64,000 bases of DNA, from positions 28,003,102 through 28,067,101 of the forward strand of contig NC_079426.1 of NCBI RefSeq assembly GCF_026213295.1, written 5' to 3'. The position numbers and the translations under genes were made by a program. Positions 12,701-22,059 of this stretch are shown here, in pieces. The stretch's first letter is position 1, and each line of letters starts with the position of its first letter. The notes below the pieces were generated by a model. It had not been told where the DNA came from. It did no database searches and saw only the letters and a list, made by a program, of their open reading frames with translations. This DNA comes from Gadus chalcogrammus. Its lineage: Eukaryota; Chordata; Actinopteri; Gadiformes; Gadidae.

Positions 12701-15700
12701 TTATCAATACCAGTACTTTTTTTTGAAATAACAGAATTGTTTATCAATTCAACATTTTTCTTTTCCGGAAATCAATTGTTAAAACAGATCAAACAAATGA
12801 TTTGCCAACTGTGAGCAGTATCGAGCAGGTAAACACAATCAGGTGGGCCAAATTGAGTGATGAAATGGATTTTTTTTCCATTTTCAGTGACAACCATATC
12901 GGATGTGGGAAGCGGTACCGCCAGGTCCTTCGAATAATGAAAGGGGACACACAATGTCAAGGGCATTCGCAAAGGCAGGCGTCTCAAGAAATGCTGTGAA
13001 GGACACCGCCGCAATCGCGGAACTGTACATAGCTGACAGAAGTGTCCTGAGGAGATAAAGGGCAAAAAGACGCTCCTCCATTTAGCAAAGGTCTGCGACT
13101 CAAAAATAGTTGGAGAGCTTTCTTGAAGATTGAAGAACTTAAAAAGAAAAAGAAACTGATACCATTCACCAAAAGAGGCTGAGGCTGAAATGGACAGAGG
13201 AGAAAGGGGAGAGTGTTTTCATATATTTAAAAAAAAAAAATAATGTTTTTGTTTTATTTGTTTCAAACGGTAAAAAAAAAAAAAAGTTTGTTTTATTTGT
13301 TCAAACGGTTTATAGTATTCTTGTTTCTTTTGACTCTTAGTTTATTTAAAAAAAAAAAAATGTTTTTGTTTTATTTGTTCAAACGGTATATAGTATAGTA
13401 TTCTTGTTTCTTTTGACTCTTAGTTTTTTTTAAAATAATAAAGTTGCTTTCTTCTCTGATATGCTGCTTATGTGTTGTTTATTTCACTTTGCGGTCATCC
13501 AGTTTTACTGATCAGTTGAGCAAAACTTGTCTCTATTTTGTACTGTTACTAGTTTGTAGACCGCTACTGTTCTCAACTGTTTTCACTTTAATTTGACAGT
13601 CCTAAGACCTCTACTAATGCTTAGTTGAACATCGACTGATAGTTTGTTGAGAATCAACTATTTTCTCTGTTTTGCTCTGTTAATAGTGTGTAGACACTAA
13701 ACTGTTTTCACTTTAATTTGACAGTCCTAAGACCTCTCTACTAATGCTTAGTTGAATATTGACTGATAGTTTGTCGACAGTCATATGACAATCAACAGGT
13801 TGTCACCTACACAGGGTGCCTATTGATTGATAAAATATTCTCATCTTTATTTTACAATGAACATATATGATCAACAGAGGGTTGAATGTTCATTCATTAG
13901 ATGTGTTCCTTGTGAGTGGAGGGTAAGTTGATCCATATGAAACGTAAGTTGAGAATTGGTTAATAACAGCAGTTGATAGTCAACTTACTAGAAGTTGACA
14001 CTCAACTGATAGTTGAATATTTGTAAAGAACATGTAGTAAAAAGCACAATGTCTGTTGCAGACTGTTTTTGTAAAAATAAATGAACGAAATAAAAATATA
14101 CTATAGTCAACTAACACTTAGTTGAATGCATGTTACATATTTGTTGACAAGCTCTGTAGAGTATCAACTAACTCACTGTTGAATATCAACTAAACGCCAG
14201 CTAATAATGCAACGTGTAGTTAACTTAGTTAGTTGAATGCTTGTTTCTTATCTGTTGAAAGCTTTGTTGATTATCAACTAACCATCTACTAATAATGCAA
14301 CTAATAGTTAACTGACAGTTAGTTGAATGCATGCTACGTGTACAAAACAACATCTACTAATAGCGCAACTTATAGTTAACAGACAGTTAGTTGAATCCAT
14401 GTTTCTTATCTGTTGAACAAGCTCTGTCAAATATCAACTAACCATCTACTAATAGTGCAACTTATAGTTAACTTACAGTTAGTTGAATACATGTTGCTTA
14501 TCAGTTGAGATAGTTCGGTTGAATGTCAACTCATTCACTGTTGACATGCAACTGCATATCTACTGATGGCTTGTTGAGTGTCAACAGTGGACTATCAAAC
14601 TAAAGTGTTACCCTTTTTTTTTTATCATGTTTTAGAGATGAACCAGGACCTTCGGGAATGGTTCCGACTGTGGTCATATCAGATGCTGAGGACATGGATC
14701 CAACTCAGTCAGACAAGACTTGCTACAGGTAAAACAAAAAAATTATAGTGACTCGCATACTTTCAATTTAATTCATGGGGAAGAAATGTTATTGTAATTT
14801 CCCAACAGAAAATACACAGACCTGTATTCACCAGGTGTTGAAGAAGATGAGGAGCTGGTTGCAGTAGTCAGTGTGGATAATTTCCAAGACACAGCAGTGT
14901 AAAATTAGCTTTTTGAGTGTGGCATTCCAGTTTTTCCATTGTACAATATTGCTGGTATTTAAATAATTGTTGTAAAAGTGTGTACTGTATTTGATATTGA
15001 TTAATTAAATCACTTTTGGTCATTACAGGGAGGAGATAGGCACTACACTTCCCTTGATTATAGCAAACCTGTCGCTTCTTATCGACCACAAGAAGGTCAG
15101 CAGGTTCAACATTTCGAGGTCCAATATTTGGGACGGAGCTGTCAGAGGATTCAAGCGTTCAACGTACTCAGAAGCCTGTGACATGCTGGTCAGGTTCACA
15201 GATGATGCTGGAGTTTTTGAGGAGGGCATTGACACCGGTGGACCTAGAAGGGAGTTTTTGACCCTTCTCATGAAACTCCTGAAAGACCGGCCTATTTTTG
15301 ATGGTCCAGAAGGTATTAAGTTCTTGGTCTTCAATGCGAATGGTATGCATAGGGTTATTAGTGTGCTGTGCTAATGGTTGGTTAATGATCATCAAACATT
15401 TACATTTTTCCTCTGTCTTAAAGAATATAATGCATTTCATGTTTTCATTTTGCAATATGAATTCATTCACAGCCGTTAGGGAGGATGAGTACTTCCTGGC
15501 AGGAAAGATGGTCGCGGTCTCAATAGTACATGGAGGTCCAGGACCCCATTTCCTGTCAGAGGGTCTTGTTCAGTATCTTGCGGGCCAGCCCTCATTCAAA
15601 CCATCAGTTAATTTAATAACTGATGATGAGATAGGGAAAGCTTTACGAGAGGTGAGAATAGCATAAGTCTACTATGTGGAAGGACAGAGTTTAACATTGT

Positions 15701-16882
15701 TCTTGCACTGTTTTAAGACCATGTTTACTTCCGTTACAGGATAAGCATACAGAATGTATTGTAGTATATGTAATGTAGTTTTTGATAGGGTAAGGTAAGG
15801 GTTACAGCATGCTGTTTCTGTCACAGAATAAAAATGGGAAAAGATAGTATATCCAGTTATCTACTGTGGTGGTTATGCCTCTTTATGTCTTTCAGATTGA
15901 GAATGCTGCGTCATTGGATGATCTGCGAGACAGTATTTTAAGACACAGCACAATGTTGCAGACAGCTTGCTGTCTTAGACATGTGGCTGCTGTCGAACAA
16001 AAAAAAGAGATTGTGGCAGACTACCTCCATTGGCACGTCATTGACCGCAACTCCTCTGTAATTGACAGGTAAGATCAGATCAGTTTTATGTATGAAATGT
16101 TTGTTTGAAGTGTCTCATGGCATGTGTATCTGTTATACCCTGTCCTCTGTGGCATTCCTCCACGTGAAATTTAGCAGTTTGTAACACCTTGACATGTGCA
16201 AATCAAAGTAATTGGTTTACACACAACTATTTTCCCCAGATGTACATTTGTTTAGGTGGATTGTAATTGTCGGGGAGAGAACCCTTAAGTTTTCTTTAGA
16301 TAATTTAAATGCAGTAGGCACTACACAACATTGAAACAGTGTTGGTGTTCACTTTGCAGATTCAAAGATGGTCTGTCAGCCCTTGAGTTTCTTGGTGCAC
16401 TGAAGCAACACCCTGCTTTGCTGACCCCTGTCCTGTGCCACGTCGACAAGAAACTCACTGGCTTAGACCTTGAGAGGGTCTTCAAACCTGATCTCAGTCC
16501 TTCAGGAAGTAACAGAAGACTGAAAGAAAACCAAACATTGGCCTACTGGGCAGACTATCTTCTGGATTGTGAAGGTTTGTAAGGCTTTTTGTAACTACTT
16601 GAAAAACCACATACCATGGTGTGTCTGAACATTTATTTCTTTGCAGAAGGAGAGGCTGCTGTGTCTGTGGAGGACGTGTTGATGTTTTCAACTGGACTGA
16701 GATCCCTTCCCCCAGCTGGCTTAGACCCACTTCCACAATTAGAGTTCCTAGATAACTCGCCATTTCCAATGGCAAACACTTGTGGAAATGTCTTAAAACT
16801 ACCACTCCTAGATTCTTACGGAGTGTTTAAGACACAAATGGACTTTGGAATGCAAAATAGTCCAGGATTTGGCTGTTTTTGA
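799..16882 (+). CDS. HECT-domain E3 ubiquitin ligase-like protein, 10 exons
   Basis: Exons by GT-AG junctions: 799-1105, 1208-1290, 1491-1543, 14636-14728, 14809-14898, 15029-15342, 15473-15651, 15896-16068, 16360-16574 and 16647-16882. Their summed length is 1743 nt, exactly 581 codons, with matching phases and no internal stop. The N-terminal 100 residues resemble the module of multicopy teleost 'G2/M phase-specific E3 ligase-like' proteins ([25 protein letters not shown]). An acidic Ser/Asp linker and a Pro-rich piece follow. From about residue 205 to the end is a HECT domain: [16 protein letters not shown] matches the N-lobe, and [11 protein letters not shown] carries the catalytic Cys (about residue 548) that takes ubiquitin as a thioester. 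The start is uncertain: codons in frame run back to 799, a TAA lies at 796-798, no AG acceptor is visible there, and the first in-frame ATG is at 814. Intron 3 holds the Merlin transposon. It may itself be transposon-associated, because it faces a broken integrase gene 197 bp downstream. Confidence 0.8.
1688..2130 (-). mobile_element. LINE 3' fragment (reverse-transcriptase C-terminus)
   Basis: Read on the minus strand, 1931-2173 encodes a stretch like the C-terminal tail of fish LINE reverse transcriptases ([10 protein letters not shown], then a Pro-His-rich EDPTHPSQ segment). The remainder up to 1688 looks like its 3' untranslated part. It is 5'-truncated. Its upstream end abuts the Merlin target site at 2131, so the Merlin landed in or beside this older LINE copy inside the HECT intron. 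Confidence 0.55.
2131..2138. repeat. Merlin target-site duplication, left copy
   Basis: CTTTTTTT lies directly outside the left terminus GGTAACAC and matches 14613-14620 outside the right terminus. Eight bp is within the 8-9 bp known for Merlin insertions. The low complexity of the target weakens it as sole evidence. Confidence 0.75.
2139..3880. repeat. Left terminal inverted repeat of the Merlin
   Basis: Matches the reverse complement of 13205-14612 from the tip to the segment holding 'agtcaaaagaa' and 'accgtttgaaca'. The outer 600 bp is built of diverged repeats of about 90 bp carrying CAACTAACTG-like and TAGTTGA-like motifs. The inner part holds five copies of a 125-140 bp unit, against about two on the right. 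Confidence 0.85.
3060..3660. repeat. Tandem array of a ~125-140-bp unit in the left TIR
   Basis: Units recognisable by 'aggtcttaggactgtcaa' and 'acagagcaaaacagagaaaa' recur five times, beginning near 3070, 3211, 3340, 3475 and 3600; the last is shortened. The corresponding stretch of the right TIR (about 13556-13790) has only two, so the array grew or shrank after insertion or in the parent copy. Confidence 0.8.
3957..7611 (-). CDS. Merlin transposase, four exons, intact reading frame (320 aa)
   Basis: Minus-strand exons are 7611-7430, 5799-5692, 5462-5255 and 4421-3957. Together they make 963 nt (320 aa plus stop), with consistent phases, clean GT-AG junctions and no stop. Exon 1 has a zinc-ribbon-like [10 protein letters not shown] after a Trp-rich helix, as in Merlin N-termini, and exon 2 continues it with Cys and Arg residues. 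Exon 3 ends with IDESKF, the first catalytic Asp. Exon 4 begins YGRGRFG, holds VVSDEWRAY (second Asp), then [20 protein letters not shown] with the catalytic Glu. This is the IS1595/ISXO2-like DDE fold that cuts and joins transposon ends in the nucleus. The length matches known Merlin transposases, and the first ATG fits. Intron 1 (5800-7429) holds a nested MITE. With all three catalytic residues and the splice sites intact, the copy could be functional or recently so. Confidence 0.9.
6341..7016. mobile_element. Nested MITE with ~50-bp inverted termini
   Basis: The ends are near-perfect inverted repeats of about 50 bp. Each begins GGGGC then GTCACGTT, followed by two 'attgtaccgg'-type motifs and GGCCTACGTC. 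The element lies in intron 1 of the Merlin transposase. No coding capacity is seen. No convincing target duplication was found, so the superfamily is open. A short GTTGCCAGGCAGGTTT motif occurs near both ends in direct orientation. Confidence 0.7.
7612..7883. promoter_or_regulatory. Shared divergent promoter region of the Merlin genes
   Basis: The transposase ATG (minus) and the first ATG of the passenger gene (plus, 7884) are 272 bp apart, so both promoters must lie in or near this interval. It is more GC-rich than its surroundings and holds an inverted CCAAT motif (GATTGGCT near 7803). No clear TATA box was seen. Assignment as a promoter is inference from gene layout. Confidence 0.5.
8658..9486. 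mobile_element. Nested MITE flanked by TTAA
   Basis: It starts TTAAGGTGTATTCACAC at 8658. The far end, read in reverse, starts TTAAGGTGTGTTTTTC from 9486. TTAA target duplications with short inverted ends fit piggyBac- or Kolobok-type elements; which of these is unclear. It lies in intron 2 of the CCDC106-like gene and has no coding capacity. The 9133-9489 open frame on the minus strand is not meaningful. Confidence 0.6.
10202..11201. mobile_element. Nested hAT-type MITE, 1 kb, with 8-bp target duplication
   Basis: The termini are TAGGGCTTTGACTT and its reverse complement. CTGTGGAT occurs directly outside both ends (10194-10201 and 11202-11209), which is the 8-bp duplication expected of hAT. 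The arms carry 'ttcgaatat'-rich subterminal repeats. It lies in intron 3 of the CCDC106-like gene and is itself interrupted by another MITE. Confidence 0.85.
10496..11081. mobile_element. MITE nested within the hAT MITE
   Basis: Inverted ends GGGCTGAATCC(G/A)AATACT bound about 585 bp. The interior shows further palindromic pieces (AGTACGCATT-like and a CTTCAGCTATGCGTAGAACG segment inverted nearby). No clear target duplication was resolved. This is the innermost of three levels: Merlin, hAT, this element. Confidence 0.65.
11493..11534. repeat. Perfect 20-bp hairpin
   Basis: CACATTGAGCTCCAGTTGTG is followed after two bases by its exact reverse complement. It lies in intron 3 of the CCDC106-like gene and probably marks the tip of a small foldback repeat. 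Confidence 0.8.
13205..14612. repeat. Right terminal inverted repeat of the Merlin
   Basis: The reverse complement of this stretch follows the left TIR from tip to about 3880, with indels. Its inner end has poly(A)/(T) runs and two to three copies of a segment with 'ttgttcaaacggt' and 'tattcttgtttcttttgactc' that occurs once on the left. It begins right after the last reading frame of the CCDC106-like gene. Confidence 0.85.
14613..14620. repeat. Merlin target-site duplication, right copy
   Basis: CTTTTTTT follows the terminal GTGTTACC and matches 2131-2138. The next HECT exon starts only 16 bp further on, so the element sits against the polypyrimidine tract of that exon's acceptor. Confidence 0.75.
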
Positions 16883-17078
16883 CTTCACAACCTAACCCTA
16901 GATCCCTGAGACTAGTTTAATGTTTGTTTTTTTCAGTTAACATGAAAAATAATGGATCTAAAACGATTAGCATTGTTATTTGTTTAATTGCCACTTTGGA
17001 AAATTGAAACTGGGTGTCAAATTCAGACACTTTGTGTACATTTACAATAAACCTGCAATCAATTCAGAGCTGAGTAAT

Positions 17079-18775
17079 TTATTTTAGTCTAAGATACAGT
17101 TCAGTTGAAGACTGCCAGTGATCTGGCTTCTGTAAATTATTTTTCTCGATGGCTAAGTCCATGTACTCCTGCATGTTTGGGTCCCCACATGGAGCTCTTG
17201 TCAGCTGAGCCTCAGGAAAGGCATCAAGTTCAGTTTCTTCAATTTTAAATCCACAGTCTCTGGAGCCAAACCTGTGTTAAACAAAATATTACATTTATTA
17301 AATGTTTAGATCAAAGGGAGACAAATACCATCTGATGGAATCTAAATGAGTACACCAAAGTTGAAGAACGGACCGGAGAATGCAGTCAGTGGTGACAACA
17401 CTATAGGGGGTATTGGGGGGGGAGGGAGGTGACGACAGAGGACAAAGGGGCCCAGCGGGGGGGGGGTGTTCAAATGCTAATTGTTCAAGTGTGAGACACT
17501 GAACACATTCAAGTTAAATGAGCTACTGACACAGAATAATGCAAAACTTCAGTTCATGTTTCTTACACCAACGAAATGGCAATATTTTCAGTTCCATCAA
17601 GTATTACCTGTGTGGCAAGTAGTAGAGCTCATTAGGCAATCCTCCTGGACATGATGCTGTTCTGGAGGGACGAATCCTGTGACTGTTCCAGTCTCACACA
17701 CTCATCCAAGTCCCTCTGAATGACCTCACCGAAGCAATATCGCAGTAGACGCTGATGCTCTTGACTCCCGTTAAAGTGTCCGGCATCTCTAAGGTCCGCA
17801 AATAACTCCATCCAGAACTGAGACCTATAGAAATCGATAAAATAATATGTATATGCTTAAAATTATAACGTATATTTGAATGAATGAAGGTTACCCATAA
17901 TCGAATGACTTAACGAGGGCCACGTACCTTCCCTTTCTGAATATGGACCACCAGGACTCAATCCTCTGGTTACTTGTGGATGACCCATACATGTGGCTGG
18001 ACGCTCCAGACTAGTAGTCATTGTGGTGGTGGCGTAGGGTACACTGAATTGCGGCCATGGTCCCGTTCTCCGTGCCGCAATCAGTCCTCAGTCTCATGGG
18101 TAAGACACCAAGGTTTCGCACACATGATAAGTAATAGTGAGCGATCACTGTTGGGTCATTATTCGTTGGTCCACAAACAAGCCACAGTACTTTGCGCGAA
18201 AACCCATCGATGCACCCGGAAAGAGCCAAACCGAATGGCTTGAGTTTATCATAGCCATCCGCGTGCCATACATAGTTGGGTCCCATGGAGTGGTAGGTTC
18301 TCCTTATGAACCTTCTGCGTGTTCTCCTCTCGCACCCTTGAGGATTGAGCTCCCGGAGCAAAGTCATTACAAGATCCCTCCTCACTTGCAACTTGTACTT
18401 TTGTTTGAGTACCTGCCACATCGTGCGGTAGCCAAACAGCTGTCCAGGTCCGCGAAGTTCCAGATGTATTGTCCTAATTACTGCGTCTCTAGAGGAGAAA
18501 TTCCTTCTGCGGTATAACCCGGCGTCATTAAGTTTGCCTTTCAGAGACCTCAAACTGATCTGTACATCATGTAAACACGACATCATGTCCACGATCGCAG
18601 CGTACGAGTGTCCCTCATGAAAATAGAGTGTGCACTGCTGCAGCACATCTAGTCCTTCCGTCTGGTCAGCGCGATTTAAACACTCTAAAGACCTGCCACA
18701 CGAAAAACAAAACCGTGTTAATCGTCTCATGTGTTGGCCACAGAACGGACAAAACGCTGCTCTACCGCTGTCCAT
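17079..18775 (-). pseudogene. Zinc-ribbon plus integrase-type (rve) transposase, broken
   Basis: Minus-strand exons are 18775-17928, 17824-17608 and 17271-17079. The N-terminus has a zinc ribbon (CPFCG, then CFSCG). A helix-turn-helix-like region follows, then a retroviral-integrase-type DDE core: WHADGYDKL (Asp), GCIDGFSRK, LRTDCGTENG (Asp) and SNQRIESWW (Glu). A TAG at 18011-18013 cuts the frame between the second Asp and the Glu. A one-base shift near the end of exon 2 (around 17640) is needed to reach GGLPNELYYLPHR, and exon 3 then reads cleanly to a stop. This class of multicopy fish protein is likely a DNA-transposon transposase; the superfamily (Ginger- or IS3EU-like) is not settled. 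It converges on the HECT-like gene, whose stop is 197 bp away. Confidence 0.75.
17396..17470 (+). repeat. G-rich low-complexity tract
   Basis: Runs of G up to eleven long in intron 2 of the integrase pseudogene; potential G-quadruplex on the plus strand. Confidence 0.6.
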
Positions 18776-18865
18776 CTTGAATCGCTATGAATGAACTTGA
18801 ATTCGAGAGCTTTCGTTATCACTTCCGGGTCAACATCGGAGCTTGGACATTCCCTTTCCGTAAGA

Positions 18866-19050
18866 AAAATGAACTTGCAAAAATGTTTTTTGAACTTGCA
18901 AAAATGTTTTTTTGAACTTGCAAAAATGTTTTCTAAGATGTTATTTTGCTCCGGAACTTGCAAAAGTTTTTTCTAAAATGTAATTTTCGTAAAAAACTTG
19001 TAAAAGTGTTTCGAAACTTGTTAAACTGTTTTACAAAATGTAAAAATGTT
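18866..19050. repeat. Short direct repeats upstream of the integrase gene
   Basis: An AACTTGCAAAAATGTTTT-like unit recurs at about 18872, 18893, 18915, 18955, 18997 and 19015, the later ones diverged. It begins about 90 bp upstream of the integrase start. Clustered short repeats beside a transposase gene are often subterminal binding sites; that reading is inference. Confidence 0.6.
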
Positions 19051-19099
19051 CCCGAGTTTGTTTTTGTGTTTTGCCCTTCTCGGCCACCGTAAGTAACCC

Positions 19100-19380
19100 T
19101 TTTTCTACTCTTCTGTAGTTCTCCGTCCGTCACCCTGTTTACCCGTTGCCGAATCCTCGCCTGCCTGACTGCCCGCCTAACGCCGAGCCCCTGCCTGCCT
19201 GCATGTTGACGAATCCCTGCCTGCCTGACTACCCGTCTGTTACCGAACCCTCGCCTGCCTTACCACCGCTTGCCTAGCCCCGGCTTGTCGTTACCCCTTG
19301 TTCCAATAAACCCCCTTTCCTTTCCACCCCGTCTCTGCCTCCCTGTGTCAAGCGTTTTGTTCCTCTCGTCCATTCCCCAT
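19100..19380 (+). repeat. Cytosine-rich degenerate tandem repeat with AATAAA
   Basis: Diverged CCTGCCTGACT-type repeats lead into 'ccaataaacccc' near 19300. The layout resembles 49020-49320. It is possibly the 3' end of an uncharacterised retroelement. No coding. Confidence 0.4.
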
Positions 19381-19739
19381 AACTAAAAGGCCCAGAAAAC
19401 AGCTTTGTGCCATTAGCTATGTGATTCTGACAGATTCATATTCAGAAATCAGGATCATTAAAGAACAAGTTTAATTTGTCGGCAGACACAATTTAAAAAG
19501 GTTTGCACAGGAAATTGGGTAATGCAGAGAAGAAATAAAAACAGCATATATAAATTATTGCAGCCAGAAGACAGGATAAACTTTGTGAAAAATGGGGATA
19601 TCAAGAGCATGTCTGCAGGCATTTGTCTGGTCAGGTGACGGGAAAAGGTGGGAACTCAATGATGGCAAATGGTTGGCATGAGGGGAAGAGCCAGGTCTGA
19701 AATAATGGAGGTTTTATTGAACAGTTAAATTATGAGATT

Positions 19740-20230
19740 GAAATGTTAATAAATGTGATAAAGTTCAAGGTACATTTCATTATCAAAGTAGGAAATTCAT
19801 GTGTTCACCATTACACGCTCCAGCCTGCTGTATAGCATTAAAAAAAATCAAAAGAATAAACAAGGACAAGACAGACAGAGTAGAAAGAACAAAGAAAACA
19901 TGACAAGCGTGTGTGAGCAAATAAAATAGTAATATAGTTCAATGATATATACAGTATGCTCATAGTTTAAAAAGGCTTTGATTTTTTAAGTCTGTTGTTG
20001 GACAGTCTAATTACTGTATGCATAAAAGACTTGCTGTACCTATTCCTAATTTTCCTTTGCAGGAGTCTGCCAATTGACTCGTTGCTTCTTAAGAATATCT
20101 GATGAAGAGGGTGAGTTGAATCATTTAGAATTTGTCATTACAGTTTAGCCTCAGATACCTGATCAACTCCAATGATAATGCTGAACTCCAATGATAATGC
20201 TTTCTGTTTTAACTATTGGTTGCAGTTTCT
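19740..20230 (-). mobile_element. LINE 3' fragment
   Basis: On the minus strand near 20004-20120 the sequence reads like the last part of a LINE reverse transcriptase (HPLHQIFLRSNESIGRLL, then MHTVIRLSNN), followed by A-rich untranslated sequence. 5'-truncated, not active. Confidence 0.45.
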
Positions 20231-20397
20231 TCTGGTCCTTAATGTACATGTTACCAAACACACACATAAGGCCAAATGATAAGACACTGCAAGAGAGCTT
20301 TGTAAAACATATGAAGAATCAGCTGTTTATTCTAAAATGATTTAGTTTCCATAATTAACTTCTGCAACTTTTTGGACTTATGTTGTGAAAATTTAAT

Positions 20398-21040
20398 TAA
20401 AGGTCCCATGGCATGCTTTATGGATGCTTTAATATAGATATAAGCATTTGAAGATGTTCCCGAAATTCAGCCGTGGTGCAGAATTACAGCCACTACGAGT
20501 CAGACGCACATTGAGCTTTCCCCAAACGCGCCATTTCGGTGTCTGTAGCTTTAATGGAAATGAGGAGGAGAAAGGTGGGTCAAGGAGGAATGTGGGGGTG
20601 TGGCCCTGAGCAGCTTGCGGCCACGGTACCATGCGCTCTGTTTACAGTGGATGTATCGCAATGGCGAGGCGCACACAGCCTTTGGCCTTGTTCTGTAAAT
20701 ATTCTAGAACACTCCAGGTGCTCCGGCGGGAGTCCTGGAGCTCTATATCTAAATAATATAATATTACGCATAGATATCTATATAATATGTTATATATTAT
20801 CATGGCCAAAAGCTGTGTGCGCCTCCAGATGATATTATGACGACTGCGTCGGGTTCTCCAACGTCTGGTTCTTCCACGTCCACATCAATCGGAAGTAGAC
20901 TGAACCACGACATGGAGGAGAAAGGGATTGTTGCCCGCGATTGTTGACCGCGATTGTCTCCTGCCGGAGCCTCGCTGCCGAGGGACCACCGCCTCCGCGA
21001 CGGGCAGCGCTTAGGCACCACCGCCTCCTGCACACTGTAA
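20398..21040. repeat. Unclassified fish DNA repeat(s)
   Basis: Begins with AAAGGTCCCATGGCATGC, a start shared by many teleost non-autonomous repeats. It carries GAGCTCTATAT...GGCCAAAAGCT, which recurs at 21995-22055. It also has an ATGGAGGAGAAAGGGATTG motif resembling 21953. It looks like two overlapping or nested non-coding elements; the superfamily is not determined. Confidence 0.4.
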
Positions 21041-21609
21041 AAACTCCAACTTAATATTGTTGTCCTAAAGAAGTATTTTAAGTTTTTAAGAACAAAAAAT
21101 GTATTATTCATATTTGACTTCACAATGTAAGTAATTCCAGCAAACCATGCATTTTTATGTTTCAACAGCATTTTGTCACGACTTATTTCCTTCAGTTGGG
21201 ATGCACAACCTGTGCACAACAAGTGAAAAAGTTCTGGCAACTCATATGTCCTTGTCGTAAAATGCGGGAAAGCCAACTTTCCGAGTTGAGGTTTTTTACC
21301 TGAACTCACACGAGTCGTGTTTCGTCAGGGATGGAGACAACACAGGCAAGTTTTAACCTTCTTTCCAATTAGACTTGAAGTGTGAGTTTTTTCATGAATG
21401 TGAATATAATACACGATAAATAAGTGGATAAGGTATGCATTTTCACTGAAGATAGTATGACCCTACACAGAATAAATAATGCTTGCCGTCGCCGTTAGCT
21501 TTAGCTTATCGGAAGCTAGCACGATGCCTGCGGTGCTTGTCTCGGTATGTTCAAGCAACAAACAGCGCAGTCGAGCAAGAATAAGAGGGGCAGACGTCGC
21601 TCATTGCTA

Positions 21610-22055
21610 ATGAGCTTACTGTGCGTTCACACCAAACGCAACGGGGCGACAAGATCCCATACAAAGTGAACGTAGAGACGCGTATCGGGTGAATTATTCG
21701 CTAGAGAAAACTGGCGACAAGTTTTGATTTGTCGCGCCACAATTTCGCCCTGCACAGGCGAGCGCGTTCACGAGGATTTGTGGCGCGACAAATTCGCTCG
21801 AGTTGAAATATTGCAACTTTGAAGCGAATTTCGTGTGATGACAGCCAATCAGCGTTCAACAGCGTGGCCACTGAGTGACATGTGTAACGTAACAGCCAAT
21901 CAGCGTCCATCCGGCCAACTCAATGCAGTGTAGTCCGGGGTGAACTGCAACATGGAGGAGAAAGTGATTGTTGCCGTTTGCGACTCCCCGAGCTCTATAT
22001 ATAATAGTATATAATATAATATGATTGTATATATAATATCACGGCCAAAAGCTAT
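21610..22055 (+). mobile_element. Fragment of a Harbinger-like element
   Basis: Starts with a 'gtgcgttcacaccaaacgc' type end and runs to an ATG (21953) followed by codons for MEEKVIVAVCDSP, as at the start of MADF-domain proteins of some fish Harbinger elements. The frame then falls into AT-rich sequence, so only a stub remains. Confidence 0.4.
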
Positions 22056-22059
22056 TTTA

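Larger units (their letters stand above)
7884..13182 (+). pseudogene. CCDC106-like passenger gene of the Merlin, frameshifted last exon
   Basis: Exons: ATG at 7884-7886 (donor GTAAGT follows), 7989-8133, 9768-9881, 12369-12569, and a last exon from 12788. Phases agree through exon 5. Exon 3 encodes a leucine-heptad coiled coil ([19 protein letters not shown]). Exon 4 encodes an acidic start, a run of Ser and a Lys/Arg-rich basic stretch suited to nuclear import. Exon 5 holds [15 protein letters not shown] and then, in another frame from 12954, [15 protein letters not shown] and [11 protein letters not shown] third frame near 13120-13182 gives [10 protein letters not shown]. This order matches CCDC106-type proteins (coiled coil, Ser/Lys tract, RY..VL.....T...AF...GV.RN......IAEL). 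At least two small indels (near 12951 and 13045) break this copy. The role within the transposon is unknown; a nuclear partner or regulator of the transposase is a guess. Confidence 0.75.
2139..14612. mobile_element. 12.5-kb Merlin DNA transposon with kilobase inverted repeats and a passenger gene
   Basis: The termini are GGTAACACTTTAG at 2139 and its reverse complement ending at 14612, flanked by an 8-bp duplication. The inverted repeats run inward for about 1.7 kb on the left and 1.4 kb on the right, almost to the two gene ends. Inside are a spliced Merlin transposase (minus, 3957-7611) and a CCDC106-like gene (plus, 7884-13182) transcribed from a shared central region. Merlin is the eukaryotic branch of the IS1016/IS1595 group and is usually a short, single-gene element. 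This copy is therefore unusually large, even after about 2.5 kb of nested younger insertions is discounted. The whole element lies in intron 3 of the HECT-like gene. Confidence 0.88.

Noticed and set aside
1..19440. Terminal inverted repeats around the HECT plus integrase pair
   Set aside because: Looked for by eye at both sides and not found; left as an open test rather than claimed.
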